Notes: a model not told the origin generated them from the letters alone. 64,000 nt of DNA from Paraburkholderia sp. HP33-1 (GCF_021390595.1 NZ_JAJEJR010000001.1:1860001-1924000); one strand, 5' to 3'. Positions 44,805 to 54,220 are shown, numbered from the stretch's first letter. Program-made: numbers and translations.

Positions 44805-46396
44805 CACAGACTCCCTGCTTCGTCGGCGGTGTGCGTGTGCAGGAGCGCTTCGCGGCCCCGGTAGCCGGCGAACGCGGCCGCGAGCAGCGCATCCTGGCTC
44901 CAGCTCGCGCGCTCGAACACGCCCGTCATGCGGCCTGCGGACATCACACCGATCCGGTCGCAGATCAGCATCAGCTCGCGCAGATCGCTCGACACCATGA
45001 CGAGCGCGCGCCCCTCGCGAGCGAGCGCGCCCATCAGGCCGTAAATATCGAACTTCGCGCCGACGTCGATGCCGCGCGTCGGTTCGTCGAACAACAGCAC
45101 GCGACAGTCGCGCGCGAGCCAGCGGCCGATCACGACTTTCTGCTGGTTGCCGCCCGACAGTTCACCGACGATCTGCGCGGGCCCCGAGCTGCGAATGCGC
45201 ATCGCGGCGATCTGCTTGAGCGCCAGCGCGTTCTCGCGCTTCGCGTCGACCACGCCGTGCCGCGCGACGCTGCCGAGATTGCCAAGCGATACGTTGGCTG
45301 CGATCGGTTGTGGCAGCAGCAGGCCTTCGCCCTTACGGTCTTCGGTGATCAGCGCGATGCCCGCGCGCACCGCGTCCGCAGGCGAGTCGATCGGCACTGG
45401 CGTGGGCGGCGCGCCCGGCGTCGCGGCGAGCGACACGCTGCCGCCGTCCTTCGGATCGGCGCCGTAAATGAGCCGCAGCAACTCGGTGCGGCCCGCGCCG
45501 ATCAGGCCGCTCACGCCGAAAATCTCGCCCGCGCGCACCTCGAACGACACGTCGCGCACGACCTTGCCGCGCGCGAGACGCTCCACTTTCAGAAGCGGCG
45601 CGCCGATGTTGCGCTCGCCGAGATCGATATGCTCGCCGAGTTCGCGGCCGACCATCGACGTGACGATCTGCTCGCTCGTCAGGTTCGCCATCGCGTCGAC
45701 CTGCACGAGGCGGCCGTCGCGCAGCACCGCGACCCGTTCGGCCACGCGCGCCAGCTCCTCGAGCCGGTGCGAGATATAGACGAGCGCAACGCCGCGCGCC
45801 TTGAGCCGATCGATCTGCTCGAACAGCAGATCGACCTCGCGCGAGGTCAGCATCGCGGTCGGTTCGTCGAGGATCAGCACGCGGCAGTCGTCGATCAGGT
45901 TGCGGGCGATCTCGACCATCTGCTGATGACCGATGCCGAGTTCGCCGACCAGCGTGTCGGGATCGATCGCATCGAGCCCGACCTGCGCCATCGCCTCGCG
46001 CGCGTTCTCGCGCAGTCTGCGACGATCGATCCAGCCGAAGCTGAACGTGCCCGCGCGCGGCAGCCGGTTCAGGAACAGGTTCTCGGCAACCGACAGCGTC
46101 GGCAGCAGATTCAACTCCTGCATCACCATGCGCACGCCGAGCGCCTCGGCCTCGGTACGGCTCGCGGGCGCGTACGGCGCGCCGGCAAGCCGCATCGTGC
46201 CGGCGCTCGGCTCGACCAGCCCGCCGATGATCTTCGACAACGTGCTCTTGCCCGCGCCGTTCTCGCCGGTCAACGCCAATACCTCTCCCGCTCGCAGCGA
46301 CAGCGACACGTCGGCGAGCACCGGTTCCGCATAGGTCTTGCCGATACCGCTGACGGTCAGCACGACAGGCAAGGCGTCGTGGTCGGTTGAATCCAT
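44804..46396 (-). CDS. rbsA: Ribose-type ABC transporter ATP-binding protein RbsA
   Basis: 530 residues with two fused nucleotide-binding domains. The first has Walker A GENGAGKST, the signature-like LGIGHQQMVEIARNL and Walker B VLILDEPTAML. The second has a degenerate Walker A (GLIGAGRTE) but the signature LSGGNQQKVVIGRWLA and LLFDEPTRGIDVG, as usual in the RbsA/XylG family. It powers sugar import. ATG 46396 follows AGGAG; a longer frame to 46495 has no support. The stop overlaps rbsC. Confidence 0.93.
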   Translation of the reverse strand: MDSTDHDALPVVLTVSGIGKTYAEPVLADVSLSLRAGEVLALTGENGAGKSTLSKIIGGLVEPSAGTMRLAGAPYAPASRTEAEALGVRMVMQELNLLPTLSVAENLFLNRLPRAGTFSFGWIDRRRLRENAREAMAQVGLDAIDPDTLVGELGIGHQQMVEIARNLIDDCRVLILDEPTAMLTSREVDLLFEQIDRLKARGVALVYISHRLEELARVAERVAVLRDGRLVQVDAMANLTSEQIVTSMVGRELGEHIDLGERNIGAPLLKVERLARGKVVRDVSFEVRAGEIFGVSGLIGAGRTELLRLIYGADPKDGGSVSLAATPGAPPTPVPIDSPADAVRAGIALITEDRKGEGLLLPQPIAANVSLGNLGSVARHGVVDAKRENALALKQIAAMRIRSSGPAQIVGELSGGNQQKVVIGRWLARDCRVLLFDEPTRGIDVGAKFDIYGLMGALAREGRALVMVSSDLRELMLICDRIGVMSAGRMTGVFERASWSQDALLAAAFAGYRGREALLHTHTADEAGSL

Positions 46397-46649
46397 CGCG
46401 CTCCTGGTTGCATGGCGCTTCTGGCGCCTTCGTGGCACATGGGCGGCCCGCGGCGCTTGCCGCACGGCAAACCGCTCCGGGCTGCCACGAGTCATGCCGG
46501 TCCACTGCGCGAAATGCGCAGGTGCTCATGGCTCGCGTTTCCTCTCACCACGCGAGCCGCCGTCATGACGCTTATCTCTGGGATTAACGGCGGCGCGGTG
46601 GGATTCTTGAGCGTTCGTTGAATAAAAACGAAAGCCGGGCGCCGTGCAC

Positions 46650-47624
46650 TTATTTAAGGGTGTCCTTCGTCACCAGAACGACCGGTGTTTCGACGACGCC
46701 CGACAACTGCGACTGCTTCCTGTTTTCGCTCAACGCCTTCAACGCGGTATCGATGCCGAACACGGCCTGCTTCGCCGCGAACTGGTCGGCGGTGGCGAGC
46801 ACGCGGCCATCCTTCAGCATCGGATGGATCGCGTTGATGTTGTCGTAGCCGACCACCAGCACCTTGCCCTGCTTGCCGGCCGCACGCACGGCCGACACCG
46901 CGCCGATCGCCATGTTGTCGTTGCCGGCGAGCAGCGCCTTCAGGTTCGGATATTCGTTGAGCATCGCCGACGCGACCGCGTTGCCCTTGTCGATTTCCCA
47001 CTCGCCCGACTGCACCGACACGACCTTCGTGCCGACTGTCTGCATCGCGTCCTTGAAGCCCGCGGTACGCTGCTGCGCGTTGGTGGTGGTCGAGACGCCT
47101 TCGAGAATGCCGACCTCATCGCCGGACTTGACGCTTTTCGCGAGGTAATCGCCGACCATGCGCGCGCCCTTGCGGTTGTCAGGGCCGACGAACGGCACGT
47201 TCAGATCTTTCGACTTCAGCACGTCCTGATCGAGCCGGTTGTCGATGTTGACGACGATGATGCCCGCGTCGACCGCCTTCTTGACGACCGGCACGAGCGC
47301 CTTCGAATCGGCCGGCGCGAGCACGATCGCGTCGACCTTCGACACGATCATCTGCTCGACGATGCGGATCTGGTTGGCGGTGTCGGTTTCATCCTTGATG
47401 CCGTTCGTGATCAGGTCGAACTTGTCGGGGTTGTGCTTCTGATAGTCCTTCGCGCCGGTCTCCATGGTCAGGAAGAACTCGTTGGCGAGCGACTTCATCA
47501 CGAGCGCGACCTTGGGCTTATGAGCCGGCGCGTTCTGCGCGTAGGCGGCGGAAAAAGGCAGGACAGCGGAGGCGGTGGCGAGAACTGCGGCGGCAAGAAT
47601 GCGACGGCGGGTTCGATGGCTCAT
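46650..47624 (-). CDS. rbsB: Periplasmic ribose-type sugar-binding protein RbsB
   Basis: 324 residues. A signal peptide covers residues 1-29 (ends SAAYAQ), followed by the type I periplasmic-binding fold (KPKVALVMKSLANEFFLTMETGAKD at the start, AGNDNMAIGAVSAVRAAGKQG near the end). It delivers ribose or a related pentose to the RbsAC transporter. GGAG lies before the ATG at 47624. It is the first gene of the transport cluster (rbsB-rbsA-rbsC-rbsR-rbsK), with a 253-base gap before rbsA. Other sugars of the same family are possible substrates. Confidence 0.9.
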   Translation of the reverse strand: MSHRTRRRILAAAVLATASAVLPFSAAYAQNAPAHKPKVALVMKSLANEFFLTMETGAKDYQKHNPDKFDLITNGIKDETDTANQIRIVEQMIVSKVDAIVLAPADSKALVPVVKKAVDAGIIVVNIDNRLDQDVLKSKDLNVPFVGPDNRKGARMVGDYLAKSVKSGDEVGILEGVSTTTNAQQRTAGFKDAMQTVGTKVVSVQSGEWEIDKGNAVASAMLNEYPNLKALLAGNDNMAIGAVSAVRAAGKQGKVLVVGYDNINAIHPMLKDGRVLATADQFAAKQAVFGIDTALKALSENRKQSQLSGVVETPVVLVTKDTLK

Positions 47625-47674
47625 GCGTATCTCCAGGTTTTCAGGCTCACGGGCGAGCCGTATTTTTTGTGCTG

Positions 47675-47688
47675 CGCAAACGTTTGCG
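47675..47688. promoter_or_regulatory. Candidate RbsR operator upstream of rbsB
   Basis: CGCAAACGTTTGCG, a perfect 14-bp palindrome of the LacI-family type with the AAACGTTT core also seen in E. coli RbsR sites. It lies 50 bases upstream of the rbsB start, where it would overlap the promoter. The rest of the 314-base gap between rbsB and corA shows no gene. Confidence 0.75.
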
Positions 47689-47938
47689 AGGGCTATTCTC
47701 GGTGCAAGCCTTTCGGAATGTCAACGAATCGCGGTGTTGCAATGCACCGGCGCGCAACTTCCGTGGCACCGCAATGCGCTCGATCGATCCGGGCAGCGTG
47801 TGGCAAGGGTTCCTCGCTCAGTCCGTGCAGTCGATATCGCCTGTGCGCCGCACGCGGCGCGACGCACAGGCCGTTTATGCTGGCCTGGTATCGAGCGCGC
47901 CGCAAGCGAAACTTCGAGCAAGTTCAAAGGTGCGAGCG

Positions 47939-48916
47939 CTACAGCCAGCCGGCCTTGCGAAATCGCCGATACAGCACGAAGTCGATCGCCAGCATCACCG
48001 CGAGGACGACCGGATAGCCGTACCTGAAATGCAGCTCGGGAATGCGCTCGAAGTTCATCCCGTAGATGCCGGCGATCATCGTCGGCACTGCGAAAAGCGC
48101 CGCGAACGAGCCGAGCCGCTTGGTGATCTCGCTCTCGGCGAGCGAGATCATGCCGAGGTTCACCTGCACCGCCGTAACGACCATTTCGCGTCGCCCTTCA
48201 ATGTTCCTGGCGATCCGGTCGAGGTGGTCATAGACGTCGCGGAAGTACTCCTGCATGCTCGCGCAGATGCTCGGAACGCGCCCGCCCGTCAGTTTGCCGA
48301 TCGCCTCCTGCAACGGCACGATATGGTGCTGCATGCTCACGAGCCGGCGCTTCATCGTGTACAGGTCCTGGATGATCTCGCGCGAGGCGGCCGAATCGTT
48401 CTTGTCGAAGATGCGGTCTTCCAGCGCTTCGAGCTCAGCGCTCATTGTCTCGATGACCGGGAAATAACGGTCGACCACGTCGTCGAGCAGCGCGTACAGC
48501 ACGAACGCCGAGCCCTCCGTCAGCAGATGCGGCTCGCGCTCGCAACGTGCCCGCACGCTCTGAAAGCCGGTGCGCGCGCCGCGGCGCACCGACAGCACGT
48601 AGTTGGCGCCGACGAACACAGCGACTTCGCCGATCACCAGTTCGCCTTGCTCGTCCATCTCGACCGTGTGCATCACGGCAAATAGCGAATCGCCGTACTC
48701 CTCGATTTTCGGGCGCTGATGGCCGTGCTGCGCGTCTTCGATCGCGAGCTCGTGCAGATTGAACTCGTCTTTCATCACCGCGAGTTCGTCGGGGCTTGGG
48801 TCTTTCAGCGCGACCCAGACGAAACATTCGGGCCGCGCGACGTAGTCGCTGATGCTGTCGATATCGATGTCAGCAAGTTTCCGGCCGTCCTGATAGGCGG
48901 CACAATTGATCAGCAT
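47939..48916 (-). CDS. corA: Magnesium/cobalt transporter CorA
   Basis: 325 residues. A large cytoplasmic N-terminal domain (1-260) is followed by two C-terminal membrane segments (about 266-285 and 300-318) separated by the signature YGMNF and the loop ERIPELHFRYGYP. The pentameric channel imports Mg2+ down its gradient. The family start MLINCAAYQDGRK is at 48916 with AAGG upstream; a longer frame to 49012 is unlikely. It is a single gene. Confidence 0.95.
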   Translation of the reverse strand: MLINCAAYQDGRKLADIDIDSISDYVARPECFVWVALKDPSPDELAVMKDEFNLHELAIEDAQHGHQRPKIEEYGDSLFAVMHTVEMDEQGELVIGEVAVFVGANYVLSVRRGARTGFQSVRARCEREPHLLTEGSAFVLYALLDDVVDRYFPVIETMSAELEALEDRIFDKNDSAASREIIQDLYTMKRRLVSMQHHIVPLQEAIGKLTGGRVPSICASMQEYFRDVYDHLDRIARNIEGRREMVVTAVQVNLGMISLAESEITKRLGSFAALFAVPTMIAGIYGMNFERIPELHFRYGYPVVLAVMLAIDFVLYRRFRKAGWL

Positions 48917-49096
48917 GTTCGGATTACCTTGCATACAGAAGCAGACCGCGCCGCTCTCTCGCGAAAGCATTGCGTAAGACGGGCGGCGGGTCTCTGGTGG
49001 ACGGACAAGCACGCTTCCAGACGGCTTGCATCAGCCGCCATGTTAAGGCGCGATGCGCAAGCCGCGGGTATCCGATTGTTAATGAGCGGCCGCACG

Positions 49097-49576
49097 CTAC
49101 TGCGCGACCCGCTGCAGGCCGATGCGATGATCGTCGTTGAACGTGACCGATGCGCGGTTCGTGTAGCGCGGGTCGGCCGTCACCATGAAGTTCAGCTCGA
49201 CGACCGGATCGAACTGCGTCGAGACGCCGATCCGATGCGCGCCGGGCGGCAGATAGAAGACCACGTGCTCGCCGTTCATCAGGTCGGTCACGCGCTCGCC
49301 GTCGAGATAAACGAGCGCGTTGCGGAACCGCACGATCACGTCGCGCGAACGCTCGCGCCGCACGTCCACCGCGACGAGGCCGGGCCCCGGTTGCGTATAG
49401 CCCTGTCTGACGATGCGCTCGGCCGGCACCGGTTTGAACGGCACCGGCTCGGCGGGGGTCGATTCGCAGCCGGCCAGCGTGAACGCGGTGAGCACGACGC
49501 ATGCGGCCAGGCTGGCGCAGCGTGCGGCCCCGGCAATCCGTGCGGCTCGGCCGCGGCAAGACAGGCGCACCGGCAT
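49097..49576 (-). CDS. Hypothetical lipoprotein
   Basis: 159 residues. A long basic N-terminus is followed by a hydrophobic stretch and the lipobox LAGC, with lipid-bearing Cys37. The mature part is mostly beta (LVAVDVRRERSRDVIVRFRNALVYLDGERV, then GEHVVFYLPPGAHRIGVS), like small PEGA-type beta-sandwiches of outer-membrane lipoproteins. No specific family is recognised. The start at 49576 may be slightly upstream of the true one. It is divergent from cydX. Confidence 0.72.
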   Translation of the reverse strand: MPVRLSCRGRAARIAGAARCASLAACVVLTAFTLAGCESTPAEPVPFKPVPAERIVRQGYTQPGPGLVAVDVRRERSRDVIVRFRNALVYLDGERVTDLMNGEHVVFYLPPGAHRIGVSTQFDPVVELNFMVTADPRYTNRASVTFNDDHRIGLQRVAQ

Positions 49577-49737
49577 GCTGGTTCTCCCGTGGTCCGGCGT
49601 TCACATGTCCCGCATGATAGCAACGCGCGACTATGGCACCAGCCGGGTGCGCCGATCCTGGCGCCGCGCCACTTGCGTGGCGCGGCGTTCCCCTTCATGA
49701 TCGCCGCAAAGGTAGCCGCACGATCAAGGAGACTGCG

Positions 49738-49884
49738 ATGTGGTATTTCACCTGGATTCTCGGCGTGGGTGTGGCGCTCGCCTTCGGCATCATCAACGTG
49801 ATGTGGCTGGAGACCAACGGCAAGTTCGCGCGCGACCCGCGCCCCGATGCCGCCGCAGCACCACATGAGGACAAGCCTGCGTGA
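49738..49884 (+). CDS. cydX: Cytochrome bd oxidase small subunit CydX (orphan)
   Basis: 48 residues beginning MWYFTWILGVGVALAFGIIN, then VMWLET: the conserved CydX/YbgT single membrane helix with the W-Y-F start and the Trp-Leu-Glu end. The tail is hydrophilic. CydX stabilises the haem b558/b595/d site of bd oxidase by binding CydA. AAGGAG precedes the ATG at 49738. cydA and cydB are not next to it in this window, which is unusual. Its stop overlaps the GTG start of a P-loop kinase (GTGA). Confidence 0.85.
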   Translation: MWYFTWILGVGVALAFGIINVMWLETNGKFARDPRPDAAAAPHEDKPA

Positions 49885-50462
49885 GTTTGCTGGTTTTCTT
49901 TTGCGGCCATGCGGGCACGGGCAAAACGACGCTTGCGAAAAAGCTGCTCGGCCCGCTGATGAAAGCGAGCGGCACCCCCTTCTGCCTGCTCGACAAGGAC
50001 ACGCTGTACGGCCGCTACAGCGCGGCCGCGATGGGCATGCTGACCGGCGATCCGAACGATCGCGACAGTCCCCTGTTCCTCCAGCATCTACGTGAGCCCG
50101 AGTATCGCGGCCTCATCGACACCGCGCGCGACAATCTCGAACTTGGCGTCAGCGCGTTGGTCGTCGGCCCGCTCTCGCGCGAGGTGCGCGAGCGGCGTCT
50201 GTTCGATCATGCGTGGCTGGGCGTCGCGCCGGACGTGAACCTGCGCGTCGTGTGGGTGCAGACGTCGGAGGACGTGGCGCGGCAACGGATCGTCGCGCGC
50301 GCCGATCCCAACGATGCGTACAAGCTCGCGCACTGGGACGACTACCGGCAGCGCCGCTTCGTGCCGAGCGGCGCGAGCCGCAAAGGTCTGCTCACGTTCG
50401 ACAATACCGCGCCGACGCCGGCAGACTACGAAGCGCTCGTTGCGCGGATCGTGGCTGAGTGA
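49881..50462 (+). CDS. P-loop AAA-type ATPase/kinase-like protein
   Basis: 193 residues. Walker A GHAGTGKTT at residues 9-17, a central DKDTLYGRYS (nucleoside-kinase-like lid or substrate segment), and late basic residues (RQRIVARADPNDAYKLAHWDDYRQRRF) resemble small-molecule kinases of the Zeta-toxin/gluconokinase-like P-loop group. The substrate is unknown. The GTG start at 49881 overlaps the cydX stop, indicating coupled translation. It is convergent with the saccharopine dehydrogenase gene 48 bases away. Confidence 0.8.
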   Translation: MSLLVFFCGHAGTGKTTLAKKLLGPLMKASGTPFCLLDKDTLYGRYSAAAMGMLTGDPNDRDSPLFLQHLREPEYRGLIDTARDNLELGVSALVVGPLSREVRERRLFDHAWLGVAPDVNLRVVWVQTSEDVARQRIVARADPNDAYKLAHWDDYRQRRFVPSGASRKGLLTFDNTAPTPADYEALVARIVAE

Positions 50463-50509
50463 TAACAGCCCGCCCAGCGACGCCGTAGCGGATGATCGCA
50501 ACCTGAACC

Positions 50510-51607
50510 TCAAACCGTCGCCATCGCCTCCAGCGACTGCCCTTCGTACAGCTTGCCGAAGCGGTTCTCCAGAAAATCGCCGAGCGACACCTGCTCCTGG
50601 CGCACGAAGCCCTTTTGCGGCAGTTTGCGCTCGCGGAACAGATCGAGCACCGCGCACATCGCGCCGGCGGTCGTGATCTGAATCGCGCTCATCGGCACGC
50701 CGCAAACGGTCTTCGCGAAGATCTTGCGCGTGAACACCTCCTGCACGAGCTGACCGTCGCGCATACCGCTCACCGTGATGAACACGAGCACGACGTCCTG
50801 CGCGGTCGATGGCACCGAGCGGCGCATGATGGTTTTCAGCGTATCGCGGTCGCTCGACAGACGCAGGTCTTCCAGCAGGAACTGCATCAGGTTGCGATGG
50901 CCCGGGTAGCGCACCGACTTGTAGTCGAGCGATTCGACGCGGCCCGACAGCGTTTCGCACAGCGTGCCCAGGCCGCCCGACGTGTTGAACGCTTCGTACT
51001 CGGTGCCGTCGAGCGAGAAATGCTCGAGTCCTTCGAGCGGCTGCACCCACTGCGTGCGGCCGTCGCGGATCGCCTCGCACGGCTGGCAGTACTCGTTGAT
51101 CAGGCCGTCGACGCTCCACGTCAGGTTGTACTTCAGCGCATTGGTCGGAAATTCGGGCAGCGCGCCGACGCGCATCTTCACGTCGCGGATTTCCGTGAAG
51201 CGGTTCGCGAGCTCGTGCGCGGCAATGCCGATAAAGCCCGGCGCGAGACCGCACTGCGGCATGAAGGCGTGATCGGCATCTTCGGCGATCGCGCGGATCG
51301 CGTGCGTCGCGCGCACGTCCTCGGTCAGGTCGAAGTAATGCACGCCCGCGCCCTTCGCGGCCGATGCGACGCTGACCGCAAGGTAGTACGGCAGCGCGTT
51401 GATCAGCACGTCGAAGCCCTGGATCGCGGCGCGCAGCACGGCGGCGTCGGCGGAATCGATGCGGCGCGTCGGAATGCCCTGGGCGGCGAGCTTGTCGAGC
51501 GCGTGCTGATCGCGGTCGAACGCGACGACTTCATAGTCGCCCGTCTCGCGCAACATATGGGCAATGGTGTGTCCGATCAGACCTGCGCCAACGATCGCTA
51601 CTTTCAT
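50510..51607 (-). CDS. Saccharopine dehydrogenase-family NAD(P)-dependent oxidoreductase
   Basis: 365 residues. An N-terminal Rossmann fold (VAIVGAGLIGHTIAHML) carries DRDQ at the end of beta-2, and the domain that follows (CGLAPGFIGIAAHELA) belongs to the saccharopine dehydrogenase/LYS9 fold. Members act in lysine or polyamine metabolism, converting saccharopine-like or carboxyspermidine-like substrates. The exact reaction cannot be read. AAGGAG precedes the ATG at 51607. An Lrp/AsnC regulator lies 234 bases upstream on the same strand and may control it in response to an amino acid. Confidence 0.85.
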   Translation of the reverse strand: MKVAIVGAGLIGHTIAHMLRETGDYEVVAFDRDQHALDKLAAQGIPTRRIDSADAAVLRAAIQGFDVLINALPYYLAVSVASAAKGAGVHYFDLTEDVRATHAIRAIAEDADHAFMPQCGLAPGFIGIAAHELANRFTEIRDVKMRVGALPEFPTNALKYNLTWSVDGLINEYCQPCEAIRDGRTQWVQPLEGLEHFSLDGTEYEAFNTSGGLGTLCETLSGRVESLDYKSVRYPGHRNLMQFLLEDLRLSSDRDTLKTIMRRSVPSTAQDVVLVFITVSGMRDGQLVQEVFTRKIFAKTVCGVPMSAIQITTAGAMCAVLDLFRERKLPQKGFVRQEQVSLGDFLENRFGKLYEGQSLEAMATV

Positions 51608-51841
51608 GTGCTTCTCCTTGTTATCTGTGCTGTCTCTGAGCTTGGGAAGTGGGCCGCGCGTTGCGCGCGGCGCCTGCGGGCCGAACCCTTGAACGACAGT
51701 GTAGGAAGAAGCAAAAACAGTTCATACGCGCAAAATGCTGCGGTATGACCATCAGGTTCGACGTTTTGACGAACCGGCCAAACGATTCGTCGAAAAATCG
51801 TAAAAAAGGCGCTAACGAGGGACTCACAAAGAAGCGCGGAC

Positions 51842-52300
51842 TCAGACCGTACCGCGGTCGATCTTGCGCGCGAGAATGATCGACGTCGTGGTCCGCTCGA
51901 CGCCTTCGAGCCCACCGATCTGATCGAGCAGATCGTTGAGCCGTTCCGGCGAATCGGCGCGCAGCCATGCCACATAGTCGAACTCGCCGCTCACCGCGCA
52001 CAGCAGTTGCACTTCGGGCATTTTGGCGAGGCGCTTCTGCACGGCCGGCCCGTGCTTCGGCGCGATGATGATGCCGACATACGCGACGATGCTCGAATCG
52101 AGCACGTCCTGGCCAAGCCGCACGCTGTAGCCGGCGATCACGTTGCTGCGCTCGAGCCGCGCGATGCGCGCGATCACGGTCGTGCGCGCGACGCCGAGCT
52201 GCCGCGCGAGATTCGCGACACTTTCACGCGCGTTGGCTTGCAGCAATGCAACGAGGTTACGGTCGAGGTCGTCGAGCTGGTCGAGGCGCGGAGGTCTCAT
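51842..52300 (-). CDS. Lrp/AsnC-family transcriptional regulator
   Basis: 152 residues. The helix-turn-helix is at about 8-55 (LDRNLVALLQANARESVANLARQLGVARTTVIARI), followed by the RAM effector domain (SVRLGQDVLDSSIVAYVGI...). Such proteins form octamers that sense amino acids. It lies upstream of the saccharopine dehydrogenase-like gene and probably regulates it. The ribosome site is weak. Confidence 0.88.
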   Translation of the reverse strand: MRPPRLDQLDDLDRNLVALLQANARESVANLARQLGVARTTVIARIARLERSNVIAGYSVRLGQDVLDSSIVAYVGIIIAPKHGPAVQKRLAKMPEVQLLCAVSGEFDYVAWLRADSPERLNDLLDQIGGLEGVERTTTSIILARKIDRGTV

Positions 52301-52642
52301 CGAAGGGGAAAGGAAGTTGGTCTGGAATGTCGCGGATTATCGCGCGTCTGCGCGGGCAGCGGCGCTGTGTCACGGTGTGCGGTAACAGGTGCAAGGCACA
52401 CTGTGGAGCGGCCGCGGCGCAATAGCTCGGCGCAAACGCCGGTGAGTCGCGAGCCGTTTCCCTTTCGTTTCGGTTGTAAGCGTTTGTCGCACAGGAACCG
52501 GATTGTAGGGATATCGTGTTACTAATAGCGGCGACGGGCGAACGCGGCAGCCGCGTCGCCGTGCGCCGCTATTCGCCGCTGACGCGAGGCGGCCCGCCCG
52601 CCGCGCGCCGGGTCTCAATACGAACAGACATCAGGAGTTTCG
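52301..52642. other. Intergenic region between the Lrp and Spy-like genes
   Basis: 342 bases without a convincing gene; it contains the divergent promoters of both flanking genes. A minus-strand frame at 52370-52618 lacks support. No strong palindrome was found. Confidence 0.4.
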
Positions 52643-53158
52643 ATGAAAAAAGCACTGGTTATGCTGGCTACGGCCGTTTCGATGGGCGGCGCGTTCGCCC
52701 AAACCGCCGCGCCGGCCGCGGCGCCGGACACCGCGGCCTCGGCCTCGGCGGCTAAAGCCGGCCACGAACGCAACGTCGAAGACCGCATCGCCTATCTGCA
52801 CTCGCAACTGAAGATCACCCCTGCTCAGGAAGCGCAATGGAAGACGTTCGCCGACGTCATGCGCAGCAACGGCGAGACGATGAGCCAGCTGTTCCAGCAG
52901 CGCAAAGAGGCCACCAACGTGAGCGCGCTCGACGACATGAAACAGTACGCAATGATCGCGCAGGCGCATGCGGACGGCATGAAGAAGCTCGTCGATGCGT
53001 TCGATCCGCTGTATAGCAGCCTGTCGCCGGAGCAGAAGAAACTCGCCGACGCGACGTTCCACCGGGGCGGCCCCGAGGGTGGTCATCATCGCGGCCACCA
53101 TGGCAACGGCGGCAAACCCGCGGCCGATGCCGCTAGCGACGCCACCGAGAAGCCGTAA
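52643..53158 (+). CDS. Spy/CpxP-family periplasmic chaperone-like protein
   Basis: 171 residues. A signal peptide covers about 1-19 (ends GGAFA) and is followed by an Ala-rich linker and four helices that contain the family LTxxQ-type repeats (LKITPAQEAQWKTF and LSPEQKKLAD). The C-terminal 35 residues are Gly/His-rich (GGHHRGHHGNGG), suggesting metal binding. Spy/CpxP proteins act as ATP-independent chaperones and stress sensors in the periplasm. AGGAG lies before the ATG at 52643. Confidence 0.88.
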   Translation: MKKALVMLATAVSMGGAFAQTAAPAAAPDTAASASAAKAGHERNVEDRIAYLHSQLKITPAQEAQWKTFADVMRSNGETMSQLFQQRKEATNVSALDDMKQYAMIAQAHADGMKKLVDAFDPLYSSLSPEQKKLADATFHRGGPEGGHHRGHHGNGGKPAADAASDATEKP

Positions 53159-53398
53159 CGAAAGGACGCGCCCGCAGCAGAGATTGCCGCGTTGCGGGCG
53201 CGGTTCCGGTCGGACGTCATTGATTTCGGCCCCACCGCTCTTCCGCCTCTCAAAACGCCCCGCCCGCTCCATGCATCTGGCATGATTCGGGTGCGCGGTG
53301 TCTGGACCGGCTATCCGTCCCGGCGACTCGGCACACGATCGCCGCAACGCGACGAGCCTCACCGCAACGCCTCCCATCCCCCTAACTTCCCCCGCTTC

Positions 53399-53836
53399 AT
53401 GACCGAACTCAGGAATCTCGATCTGCGTGACGATCCGCACGCTCAACGCGTCGTCAAGGACGAAACGGTAAGCGTCGAATTCGCCGCCGCCGAAGGCCAG
53501 TTGATGAGCCTCGAAGGCCCGAACCGCTATGTGCGCGGCGACGCGCTGATCACCGGCTCGACCGGCGACCGCTGGGTCGTGTCGCGCGAGCGTTTCGACC
53601 CGAAGTACGTGCCCGCCGATGCCGCGCTCGCGCACGGCGAAGCCGGTGCCTATCGCAACCGCCCGGCGGTCGTGCTGGCTCGCCGGATGGACGAGGCCTT
53701 CTCGCTCGCGCGCTCGGCCGGCGGCGGCGACGTGCTGAACGGCGCGGCCGGCGACTGGGTCATGCAGTACGCGCCCGGCGACTATGGCGTCGTGCAGGCC
53801 GCGCGCTTTGAGAAGGTCTATCGCCTCGCGGATTGA
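53399..53836 (+). CDS. PGDYG-domain protein (hypothetical)
   Basis: 145 residues. Two repeats of a small beta unit are visible: YVRGDALITGSTGDRWVVSRERFD, and DVLNGAAGDWVMQYAPGDYGVVQAARF, with the PGDYG signature near the C-terminus. Function is unknown. The frame is open back to 53192, but the shorter form from the ATG at 53399 fits the family. It converges with the DUF3022 gene. Confidence 0.8.
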   Translation: MTELRNLDLRDDPHAQRVVKDETVSVEFAAAEGQLMSLEGPNRYVRGDALITGSTGDRWVVSRERFDPKYVPADAALAHGEAGAYRNRPAVVLARRMDEAFSLARSAGGGDVLNGAAGDWVMQYAPGDYGVVQAARFEKVYRLAD

Positions 53837-53854
53837 AACTGCTTCTACCCTACG

Positions 53855-54220
53855 TCACGCGAACTCGTCGCCGAGATCCACCGTGACTTCGCGCGGCACC
53901 GCCTCGCCGTTCGCGTACATTTCTTCGAGCGAGCCCAGGCTCGCTTCGACGTACGCGCGCAATACCGCGAAGCTGCGGCCACGCAGCCGCGCCGGCATCG
54001 CGCGATAACGCGCGAGCGCCGCCGGCGCGATCGCGACCGTCATCACGATACGGCGCGCGGTCGAACCGAAGCGCATCGCTACCCAGTGAATCGTCAGCGC
54101 GGGCGTGCCGTCGTCGGCCGCACGCTCGATGAACTGCGTCTGCTCGGGAAACAGATCGCTGATGACGCGCGCGAGCTCTTCGAACTCCGGATGCGCGCAG
54201 TCGTATTGGTAAGCTTCCAT
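53855..54220 (-). CDS. DUF3022-type protein (hypothetical)
   Basis: 121 residues, small and acidic at both ends (ends VTVDLGDEFA). It resembles the DUF3022 family I know from Burkholderia, mostly by memory of the N-terminus and the central TIHWVAMRFGSTARRIVM. No function is known. It is convergent with the PGDYG gene 18 bases away. Confidence 0.6.
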   Translation of the reverse strand: MEAYQYDCAHPEFEELARVISDLFPEQTQFIERAADDGTPALTIHWVAMRFGSTARRIVMTVAIAPAALARYRAMPARLRGRSFAVLRAYVEASLGSLEEMYANGEAVPREVTVDLGDEFA

